Below are positions 1-6,633 of a stretch of 7,586 bases of DNA, piece after piece. This DNA is from Alphaproteobacteria bacterium (GTDB lineage Bacteria > Pseudomonadota > Alphaproteobacteria > Micavibrionales > UBA1664). The stretch covers positions 1 through 7,586 of the forward strand of contig JAUHXB010000055.1 in the NCBI GenBank assembly GCA_030427215.1, written 5' to 3'. The first letter of the stretch is position 1, and each line of letters opens with the position of its first letter. The notes beneath the pieces are model-generated. The model did no database searches, was not told the origin of the DNA, and saw only the letters and a list, made by a program, of their open reading frames with translations. The translations under genes were made by a program, and so were the position numbers.

Positions 1-100
1 TTTTGTCACTTTCATTATTAAACCACGAAGTCTCTAGTCTCAATCATATTGCGAGCGAGTAACATAAGCGCGAACATCCATGAAAAACGACCTATCTACA
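1..100. other. Region downstream of dnaE, no supported gene
   Basis: I see no clear terminator hairpin after the dnaE stop (TAG at 101-103). Two fragments touch the window edge. On the minus strand an ATG at 13-15 opens a frame that runs off the edge (M-K-V-T-K) without a recognisable ribosome binding site. On the plus strand a frame open from the edge stops with TAA at 60-62 after about 19 codons, and could be the tail of a convergent gene. Neither is long enough to support. Confidence 0.3.
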
Positions 101-3100
101 CTAAACATCCCTTAAACTTTCAACACTTCCTAATTGCCGGATGGCGTTTACGGTTGAGGGGTTGAGCTTGTGCGTGCCTTTTAATTCTATTTCGATATTT
201 TCATTATCATTCAATGGCAAGATAAGGTGAATAGTGGCGTTACCGCCCGCCCCTTCCGCATTGAGCAGGTCTTTTAATTGAGGGAGCGATTGCGTGTCAT
301 TCAATGTGATCAGGCTCAATCGTGCCTTATCTTTCACCGCATCATCCAACAATGTTATGGATTGCCCCAACATACGAATATTTTCGTCATCCTTTTGTTG
401 AATTTCCAAATCAATAAGCAAATTTGTGCCTGGTTCCAACAAATCTTGTTTTAACGCCAGTAATTCAGAAAAAATCATGATTTCTTGCACACCTGTGGGG
501 TCTGACACTTGTAAAAATGCGAATTTATTGCCTGATTTTGCCACGCGAACTTGTTTTTTAATCAGCACACCCGCGATTTTTGATTTGATAAAGGATGTGT
601 TTTGCAATCTCTCCTCAATTTGTCCCAATGGCAAAACGCCGAGCCGCACTAACATTTCCATCCGTTGATCCAATGGGTGAGCAGACAAATAAAACCCAAC
701 GGCCTTAAATTCATGAGCCAATTTATCCAATTCCTGCCATTCATGGATGGACTCTATTGGTGGGCGCGGTTGTGATGCCGCCTGATCCCCACCAAACAAT
801 CCTCCCTGCCCGCTATCCTTATCCGCAAATACATTTTGGGAATATCTAAGCAAAGCCTCCGCATTGTCAAATAATGTCGCGCGGTTAATATTGAGGGGTT
901 CAAACGCCCCTGCCGCAGCCAGTCCCTGAACTTGGCGTTTATTCAATGATTTCGGTGAAACACGCTCGGCAAAATCATACACATCCTTGAACGCGCCATT
1001 ATCATCGCGCTCAGCAACAACGACATCCATAGCCCCTTCACCCACGCCTTTCAGTGCAGATAATGCATAACGAACGGCATTATCCTCAACCTTAAAATCA
1101 GATAAAGATTTATTAATATCTGGCAGCAAAAGTGGGATATCCATCGCATCACAATCTTGTTTAAAGATCGATAATTTATCCGTATTTCCCTTATCCAATG
1201 ACATAGATGCGGCCATAAATTCCACAGGGTAATTCGCCTTTAACCACGCGGTTTGATAGGCAATCAGGGCATAAGCCGCGGCGTGAGATTTATTAAACCC
1301 GTACCCTGCAAATTTTGCGATTTGATCAAAAATTTCATTTGATTGTTGCTCAGGGATTTTATTATGTTCGGTTGCACCATCGACAAACATTTTTCGTTGT
1401 TTGTCCATTTCAGCCTGAATCTTTTTACCCATGGCACGGCGAAGCAAATCCGCACCGCCAAGTGTATAACCCGATAATAACTGAGCCGCCTGCATCACTT
1501 GTTCCTGATAAATCATAATCCCGAATGTTTCGGTTAAGATTGGCTCTAATTTGGGATGCATATAGTCAGGGTCTTCGGCGCCTGCCTTAATTTTATTATA
1601 TTTTGGAATATTTTCCATTGGACCAGGACGATAGAGCGATACAAGCGCGATGATATCTTCAAACCTGTCTGGCTTCATACCAGATAGCGTTGAACGCATT
1701 CCCGTGGATTCCAATTGAAACACACCAACAGTTTGCCCCGATGCAATCAGATCATATGTTTTTTCATCATCCAGAGGAATTTTGAGGATATCGATTGATT
1801 TATCAGGAATGAATTTCAGCGCGCGTTGAATAACAGTTAATGTTTTCAATCCCAAGAAATCAAATTTCACCAACCCCGCCTGTTCAACATATTTCATGTT
1901 GAATTGGGTTACAGGCATAGGGGATCGCGAATCACGATAAAGCGGAACCAATTCATGCAACGGTCGATCCCCAATCACCAATCCCGCGGCGTGAGTTGAG
2001 GCATGGCGATATAACCCTTCCAATTCCAACGCAATTTCAATCAGACGTTGCGATGTTTCATCCTTGCGAATTTCATTTCGTAAATCGGCATCGGCATTTA
2101 ATGCCTCTTGCAACGTCATCGGCGCTGCGGGGTTGTTCGGGATCATTTTTGCAATGCGATCCACCTGCCCATACGACATTTGTAAAACACGTCCAACATC
2201 ACGCACAACCGCCCTCGCCTGCAATTTACCAAAGGTGATAATTTGCGCCACACGGTCACGACCATATTTGTCTTGCACGTACGATATAACTTCATCACGC
2301 CGATCCTGACAAAAATCAACATCAAAATCAGGCATGGAAACACGTTCAGGATTAAGGAAACGTTCAAACAGTAAATTAAATTCCAGCGGATCAAGATCCG
2401 TGATTTTTAATGACCATGCAACAACAGACCCCGCCCCCGATCCACGGCCAGGACCAACAGGAATATCGTGATCTTTCGCCCATTGGATGAAATCGGCAAC
2501 AATCAAAAAATATCCCGGAAATCCCATTTGGATAATTGTATTCAATTCAAATTCAAGACGATCCCAATATGGTTTGGCGATGGCTTCGTCCTCAAACCCA
2601 TCGACAAAATTCTTCAAACGCCATTTTAAACCCTCTTCCGCCATATGGCGTAATTCTTCAACTTCTGATCGCCCTGCACCTGTGTCAAAAGGCGGCAGGA
2701 TGGGATCAACAACTTGTAATAAATAAGAACATCGCTGCGCAATTTTGACCGTATTTTCGATGGCTTCGGGTAAATCCTCAAACAACCTGATCATTTCATC
2801 AGATGATTTTAAATAATGATCGGGCGTCACCTTGCGCCGATTATCTTCGGATACATATCGCCCCTCGGCAATGCACAATAATGCGTCATGCGCCGCATAC
2901 ATTTTACGGTTCACAAAATAACAATCATTCGTCGCGATAAGTGGAATATTATGTTTGTAAGCCAGATCAATGAGCGCGCTTTCAATTTGTGCCTCTTCCC
3001 GCATGCCGTGGCGTTGAATTTCAATATAAAGGCGATCACCAAAGGCCTTGTGCAGTTTTTTACATGCCTTTTCCGCATCTTTGGCTTGGTTGTGCAGTAG

Positions 3101-3511
3101 ATATTGAGAGATTGGTCCGTTTAATCCACCTGACAAACAAATCAAGCCTTCGTGAAATTGTTCCAATTCCCCCCAAGACACAAACGGTTTATGAGCATCC
3201 TCTGTTTCCATGTACGCATCGGATACAAGGCGCGATAAGTTTTGATACCCTATTTCATTTTGACACAATAAAACAAGTTCATGACCTTCATGCCCTAAAC
3301 GAATTTGACATCCAATGATGGGTTGAACGCCCGCCTTTTGCGCAGCCAACGAGAATTCCAACGCGCCAAACATATTATTTGTATCTGTGACCGCCACGGC
3401 CGCATGGCCCAGATGGGATATATTTTGAATTAAATCTGGGATTTTAATCGCCCCTTCCGCCAAAGAATAAGCGGAATGAAGATGCAAATGAATAAATTGT
3501 TGCGCTGGCAT
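101..3511 (-). CDS. dnaE: DNA polymerase III alpha subunit (DnaE1)
   Basis: This is the catalytic subunit of the replicative DNA polymerase holoenzyme. At 1136 residues it is near full length (E. coli 1160). The domains, in order, are as follows. The PHP domain (about 5-270) begins 'HLHLHSAYSL'. The palm carries 'GPGRGSGAGS' (353-362), catalytic D397 and D399 in 'PDFDVDF' (394-400) and D551 in 'KFDFLGL'. The fingers region includes 'YQEQVMQ' and 'LLRRAMGKK' (about 665-700). A helix-hairpin-helix region with 'LKGVGEGAM' follows. The sliding-clamp motif is 'QGGLF' (902-906). The OB fold is about 977-1050, and the C-terminal tau-binding region is short. All three catalytic aspartates are present. 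Several PHP metal ligands are replaced (E19, T44, Q69, Y198), so proofreading is expected from a separate epsilon subunit. The start is fixed by an in-frame TAA two codons upstream (3515-3517) and by the need to keep the HLHLH motif. No Shine-Dalgarno sequence precedes it. It is DnaE1-like, not the DnaE2/ImuC mutagenesis polymerase, because it has the clamp motif, full C-terminus and no ImuA/ImuB neighbours. Confidence 0.97.
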   Translation of the reverse strand: MPAQQFIHLHLHSAYSLAEGAIKIPDLIQNISHLGHAAVAVTDTNNMFGALEFSLAAQKAGVQPIIGCQIRLGHEGHELVLLCQNEIGYQNLSRLVSDAYMETEDAHKPFVSWGELEQFHEGLICLSGGLNGPISQYLLHNQAKDAEKACKKLHKAFGDRLYIEIQRHGMREEAQIESALIDLAYKHNIPLIATNDCYFVNRKMYAAHDALLCIAEGRYVSEDNRRKVTPDHYLKSSDEMIRLFEDLPEAIENTVKIAQRCSYLLQVVDPILPPFDTGAGRSEVEELRHMAEEGLKWRLKNFVDGFEDEAIAKPYWDRLEFELNTIIQMGFPGYFLIVADFIQWAKDHDIPVGPGRGSGAGSVVAWSLKITDLDPLEFNLLFERFLNPERVSMPDFDVDFCQDRRDEVISYVQDKYGRDRVAQIITFGKLQARAVVRDVGRVLQMSYGQVDRIAKMIPNNPAAPMTLQEALNADADLRNEIRKDETSQRLIEIALELEGLYRHASTHAAGLVIGDRPLHELVPLYRDSRSPMPVTQFNMKYVEQAGLVKFDFLGLKTLTVIQRALKFIPDKSIDILKIPLDDEKTYDLIASGQTVGVFQLESTGMRSTLSGMKPDRFEDIIALVSLYRPGPMENIPKYNKIKAGAEDPDYMHPKLEPILTETFGIMIYQEQVMQAAQLLSGYTLGGADLLRRAMGKKIQAEMDKQRKMFVDGATEHNKIPEQQSNEIFDQIAKFAGYGFNKSHAAAYALIAYQTAWLKANYPVEFMAASMSLDKGNTDKLSIFKQDCDAMDIPLLLPDINKSLSDFKVEDNAVRYALSALKGVGEGAMDVVVAERDDNGAFKDVYDFAERVSPKSLNKRQVQGLAAAGAFEPLNINRATLFDNAEALLRYSQNVFADKDSGQGGLFGGDQAASQPRPPIESIHEWQELDKLAHEFKAVGFYLSAHPLDQRMEMLVRLGVLPLGQIEERLQNTSFIKSKIAGVLIKKQVRVAKSGNKFAFLQVSDPTGVQEIMIFSELLALKQDLLEPGTNLLIDLEIQQKDDENIRMLGQSITLLDDAVKDKARLSLITLNDTQSLPQLKDLLNAEGAGGNATIHLILPLNDNENIEIELKGTHKLNPSTVNAIRQLGSVESLRDV

Positions 3512-3560
3512 AGATTAAGTTTTAGACGACAACAATACAGAAATAAAGGATATCTAACGT
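3512..3560 (-). other. hfq-dnaE spacer without terminator or Shine-Dalgarno site
   Basis: This short spacer lies between the hfq stop and the dnaE ATG. On the minus strand it contains no GGAG-like tract in the 20 nt before the dnaE start (the sequence just upstream reads AAAACTTAATCT). It has no stable hairpin with a T run and no convincing -35/-10 pair. The simplest reading is that dnaE is co-transcribed with hfq and initiated at an unstructured, A/T-rich leader. Confidence 0.4.
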
Positions 3561-3797
3561 TTAATCTTCAGATATTTCATCCATTTTAACCGGAGCGCAC
3601 GGCATAATTGTAGAAATGGCATGTTTGTAGATAAGTTGTATCTGGCCTTCACGTTTAAGAAGCAACGAAAAATTATCAAACCATGTGATAGCCCCCTGCA
3701 ACTTCACCCCATTCATTAAAAACACGGTCACGGTTACCTTTTGCTTACGCACATTATTCAGGAAAACATCCTGTAAGCTATGATTTTTTTCTGACAT
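3561..3797 (-). CDS. hfq: RNA-binding chaperone Hfq
   Basis: Hfq forms a hexameric Sm ring that pairs small regulatory RNAs with mRNAs and affects mRNA stability and translation in the cytoplasm. The 78-residue length is usual for alphaproteobacteria, which lack the long tail of E. coli Hfq (102 residues). The Sm1 motif spans about 8-47 and Sm2 is '[10 protein letters not shown]' (57-66). The proximal-face uridine-binding residues are present: Q9, D10, F43 and Y57-K58-H59. Distal-face residues G30, K32 and Q34 are also kept, while the E. coli Tyr25 position is F26. The rim patch is 'VRKQK' (16-20) against 'RRER' in E. coli, so it is basic but with fewer arginines, as in Brucella-type Hfq. The tail is short and acidic ('MDEISED'). 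The family normally sits between trkA and hflX. Here the upstream neighbour is as expected, but the downstream one is dnaE. Confidence 0.97.
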   Translation of the reverse strand: MSEKNHSLQDVFLNNVRKQKVTVTVFLMNGVKLQGAITWFDNFSLLLKREGQIQLIYKHAISTIMPCAPVKMDEISED

Positions 3798-3810
3798 CCC
3801 TCAAACTCTT
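3798..3810 (-). promoter_or_regulatory. Ribosome binding region of hfq with two overlapping purine tracts
   Basis: On the minus strand, AAGAG (3806-3810) lies 8 nt before the hfq ATG and is the likely Shine-Dalgarno site. A second, stronger-looking GAGGG (3798-3802) abuts the ATG directly, too close to work for this start. The ATG is still preferred because the protein then matches the usual Hfq N-terminus length and no other in-frame start preserves the Sm1 helix. Confidence 0.45.
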
Positions 3811-3886
3811 TATATAATACAAAGAACACTATTAACTATAGTCTTAATTTAAAATACACATCAGAACAAGTAAAAAGCAATTTTAA
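3798..3886 (-). promoter_or_regulatory. AT-rich trkA-hfq intergenic region, possible hfq promoter
   Basis: These 89 bp separate trkA from hfq and are very AT-rich. They are the only gap in the cluster large enough for a full promoter. On the minus strand, -10-like hexamers are TATAGT (3835-3840) and TATTAT (3814-3819). No matching -35 with good spacing stands out, and TATTAT would give a very short leader. An 8-bp palindrome ACTATAGT lies at 3835-3842. I see no GC-rich hairpin followed by T residues, so there is no clear terminator after trkA. Both read-through from trkA and an own hfq promoter remain possible. hfq commonly has its own promoter in other bacteria. Confidence 0.35.
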
Positions 3887-5278
3887 TTAAAATAATCTCA
3901 CTGGAAACGAAAAAAGGCTTTCAATATCGCGAATATTTTTATTTTTGGCCATAATAAGCAGGATATCACCTGGTTTTATAATTGTTTTTGCATTTGGAAC
4001 AGTGAATTCATTTGCATTCTGTTCAAAAACGGCAATAATTTTGGTTTCTTTCCCTAATTTTACCTCTGATAATGGCAGATTAGTCACATGACATTCCGCG
4101 GTCACTTGCGCTTCGATAATATCGATCCCAATATCCCGAATGGATTGGACCGATTGGATATGAGTGTGATGCAAACTTTGCAAGATTTTGGAAATTGTAA
4201 CGGAGCCGGGACTGACAATTGCATCAATCAGGCGTTCTGGCAATAATTGCGAATAAAGAGGGTTGTTATTAAGTGATATGGCATAGCCTGCACCCATTTT
4301 TTTCGCCAAGACACCAGATAAAATATTGGATTCATTATCATCCATAACACTGATAAAAACAGATGCCTTTGCAACATTGGCCTCTTTCAAAATCTCTGCA
4401 TCTAAGGCCGATCCATTTAAAACCAAAACATTTTTGAATTTTTGGTTCATCATTCGCGCTCTGGTTACGTCTCTTTCAACCATAATAAGGTTACTTCGTT
4501 TGAAACGATCACTTTCAACAATGGCCTGACACACCGATTCACCAACCGCACCACCGCCACAAACAACGATATTTCCACCATAAATATTATTTTTATTTCC
4601 AAATTGGGATAGAATTTCCATTAAATTGGTTCTTGGGCAAACAACATAGACCTCGTCATGATCCTGAATCATCGTATTACTATGAATTTCAATATCTTTA
4701 TTATCTCTGAGGATAAGGGGGATAGAAAAATTCAGATGCTTTTGTGAAAGCAAAATATCATCAACCGTTTGCCCCGCCAATTTATTCTCTTTCGACGCGA
4801 TAAATCCAAACATGTGAACAGAATCTTTGATAAAGCTCATGTCATGCGTTGTCCCGGGAACACTCATACGCAGAAAAATAGATTGAGCAATTTCTTCCTC
4901 TGGTGAAATAATCGTATCAATCGGCATGTGATCATGTGAAAACAAATTAGACCATGCACTATCCCGATATTCTCTATTACGGATACGGGCGATTTTTTTG
5001 TGAATGTTGAACACAGAATGCGCGACCTGACACGCAACCATATTAATTTCATCACAATCAGTGACCGCGATGATAATATCCGCGGTTTCGGCCCCTGCCT
5101 TTTTTAAAATATCGGGCTGCGATGCATGTCCAACGATTCCTTTTATGTCATAGATGTCAGTTGTTTTTTTGACAAGATAGGCGTCATTATCAATGATGGT
5201 CACTTCGTTATCATGCAAGGATAATTGACTGGCAATTGATAGACCCACGCGCCCAGCGCCGCATATAATAATTTTCAT
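3887..5278 (-). CDS. trkA: Trk potassium uptake regulatory subunit TrkA
   Basis: TrkA is the peripheral cytoplasmic subunit that binds NAD(H)/nucleotides and controls potassium entry through the TrkH/TrkG-type membrane channel. At 463 residues it is close to the E. coli length (458) and has the full two-repeat layout. The first Rossmann RCK-N domain (about 1-130) has 'GAGRVG' at 7-12 and an acidic ribose-binding D30 at the end of strand 2. An RCK-C domain follows (about 140-225). The second RCK-N domain begins at about 235 with 'GGGAVG' at 241-246 and acidic E268. A second RCK-C domain (about 370-460) contains 'VKLGKETKIIAVFE' and 'IKPGDILLIM'. Both nucleotide sites look usable. The ATG overlaps the ntrX stop as ATGA, and only a weak GGGAT (5291-5295) lies upstream, so translation is probably coupled to ntrX. 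The channel subunit is not in the window. Placement next to ntrYX is conserved in many alphaproteobacteria. Confidence 0.95.
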   Translation of the reverse strand: MKIIICGAGRVGLSIASQLSLHDNEVTIIDNDAYLVKKTTDIYDIKGIVGHASQPDILKKAGAETADIIIAVTDCDEINMVACQVAHSVFNIHKKIARIRNREYRDSAWSNLFSHDHMPIDTIISPEEEIAQSIFLRMSVPGTTHDMSFIKDSVHMFGFIASKENKLAGQTVDDILLSQKHLNFSIPLILRDNKDIEIHSNTMIQDHDEVYVVCPRTNLMEILSQFGNKNNIYGGNIVVCGGGAVGESVCQAIVESDRFKRSNLIMVERDVTRARMMNQKFKNVLVLNGSALDAEILKEANVAKASVFISVMDDNESNILSGVLAKKMGAGYAISLNNNPLYSQLLPERLIDAIVSPGSVTISKILQSLHHTHIQSVQSIRDIGIDIIEAQVTAECHVTNLPLSEVKLGKETKIIAVFEQNANEFTVPNAKTIIKPGDILLIMAKNKNIRDIESLFSFPVRLF

Positions 5279-6630
5279 GGCTGTTTAGCTATCCCATTGT
5301 AAGAAATATTCAAGGTTTTTAACTTGCGGTAAAGGGCCGTTCGGTCCATTTCAATGTAATCAGCCATATTCGATATATTCCCATGAAATCGATTAAGCAT
5401 TTGCGTGAGATAGTTTTTTTCAAAATATTCCCTCGCTTGTTTAATTGGCATGTCGTAACCAATATCTTGTTTGCACTCGTTTAAATAAACAATATTCTCC
5501 GCTTGTGCATTTTTTTCTATGGTTTTAAGAATGCTGGCTGCATCAGATACATTTATAGTTTTTTTATTTTGTGAAATAAAGTCATAGACAATAAGCTCTA
5601 GTGCGGATTTTAAATGTTTAATATTCCCTATCCACTCATGCTCGCACAAGGTCTGAATAGTTTGTGAATCCAATGCTATTGTTTCAATATCAAAATCCAA
5701 GCAAATATCATAGAGAATTTGATTGATCAGCATCCCAATATCTTCACCTCGCTGTTTTAGATTTGGAACTTCTAACCTTGTGACAGCCAGACGATCATAG
5801 AGCGAAGATCGAAAGCTTCCCAATTGCACCGCTTGATCAATATCATAGGATGATAACGCGACGATGCGACAGCGACATTGATTATGAGATAATAAATCCA
5901 TCAAATGCTTTTGGGTTTCATCCATCATTTTATCAACAGACTGTAAAACCAATGTTCCCGAGCTCACTTCATCCAATGCGCCATTTAATTCGTCTGGGGA
6001 CAGCCCTTTCGATTGCATGATCAAAACAGGTTCGGTTGATCTTTTTGATATATCGACCAACGATTTGGCAATTTTAGTCTTCCCTGTTCCTCTATCCCCT
6101 ATAATCATCACTCGCGCATCAGATTGGGCAAGATCATTAATCGATTGAGAGAGTTTCTGCATAGAGGGTGAGTGAAAATCATTCCAAAAGGTGTGTCCTT
6201 TTTCACTATCACCTGATTGAAACCTTAACCTTTTATTTTCTTCAACAAGCTTTTTTTGAGTTAAGGCTCTTTTGGTATTCATTAAAATATGATCAATTTG
6301 AAATGGCTTTTCAATAAAATCATACGCACCGACCTTCATGGCATTTACTGCCATTTCAACATTGCCATGACCACTGATCATCAAAATTGGAATGTGTGAA
6401 TACCTATCGCTCTTTTTTAATGTTTTGAGGATTTCAATTCCGTCCAGGTCGCTGTTTTCAAGCCATATATCAAGAATAATTAGATCAATTTCGTGATCCT
6501 TAATCAATGACAATGCCTGTTCGGAATGCGCGGCCTTTAAAACGTTATAACCTTCATCCATAAAAATATCGGACAAAAGATCACGAATATCCGCCTCGTC
6601 ATCAATAATCAGAATTGTATCTGTTACCAT
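5275..6630 (-). CDS. ntrX: Response regulator NtrX with a degenerate AAA+ domain
   Basis: This is the NtrC-family response regulator paired with NtrY (451 residues). The receiver domain (about 5-125) is complete: acidic pocket D10/D11, phosphoacceptor D54 in 'LIILDIW', S86 and K108 ('EKPF'). The C-terminal Fis-type helix-turn-helix (about 396-445, 'GNISNMADYIEMDRTALYRK') matches NtrX well. The middle AAA+ domain (about 150-375) is eroded. Walker A survives as 'GDRGTGKT' (178-185), but the Walker B Asp-Glu is Q230-S231 ('LVLQSVDKM'). Only 46 residues separate Walker A Lys from that point, against about 65 in NtrC, so the ELFG/GAFTGA segment is absent. The pre-sensor I loop ('FxRVGG' type) is also shortened. 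R274 and R280 ('FRSSLYDRL') remain, but sensor II reads 'GNIKHL', with Lys for Arg. I infer that it binds DNA under phosphorylation control but does not hydrolyse ATP to remodel sigma-54 holoenzyme. Known targets of NtrX elsewhere include respiration, nitrogen metabolism and envelope genes. The frame is uninterrupted, so it is not a pseudogene. Confidence 0.93.
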   Translation of the reverse strand: MVTDTILIIDDEADIRDLLSDIFMDEGYNVLKAAHSEQALSLIKDHEIDLIILDIWLENSDLDGIEILKTLKKSDRYSHIPILMISGHGNVEMAVNAMKVGAYDFIEKPFQIDHILMNTKRALTQKKLVEENKRLRFQSGDSEKGHTFWNDFHSPSMQKLSQSINDLAQSDARVMIIGDRGTGKTKIAKSLVDISKRSTEPVLIMQSKGLSPDELNGALDEVSSGTLVLQSVDKMMDETQKHLMDLLSHNQCRCRIVALSSYDIDQAVQLGSFRSSLYDRLAVTRLEVPNLKQRGEDIGMLINQILYDICLDFDIETIALDSQTIQTLCEHEWIGNIKHLKSALELIVYDFISQNKKTINVSDAASILKTIEKNAQAENIVYLNECKQDIGYDMPIKQAREYFEKNYLTQMLNRFHGNISNMADYIEMDRTALYRKLKTLNISYNGIAKQP

Positions 6631-6633
6631 TAT

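Noticed and set aside
1996..2394. Several overlapping 80-codon open frames on both strands
   Set aside because: They are shadows of the dnaE palm-coding region, where the conserved PDFDVDF frame is clearly the real one.
2989..3318. Plus-strand open frame of 109 codons, the longest antisense one
   Set aside because: It lies wholly inside dnaE on the opposite strand, shows no recognisable motif and is explained by the coding bias of dnaE.
101..3511. DnaE as the error-prone DnaE2/ImuC polymerase
   Set aside because: It has the clamp-binding QGGLF motif, a full C-terminal region and no imuA/imuB/lexA neighbours, which fits replicative DnaE1.
3784..3790. Run of seven A (minus strand) in codons 3-5 of hfq as a programmed slippage site
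   Set aside because: Short A runs are common in such A/T-rich DNA, no downstream stimulator is seen, and the normal frame gives a complete Hfq.
5275..6630. ntrX as a pseudogene because of its damaged AAA+ domain
   Set aside because: The frame is uninterrupted for 451 codons, and the receiver and HTH domains are well conserved with a good ribosome binding site.
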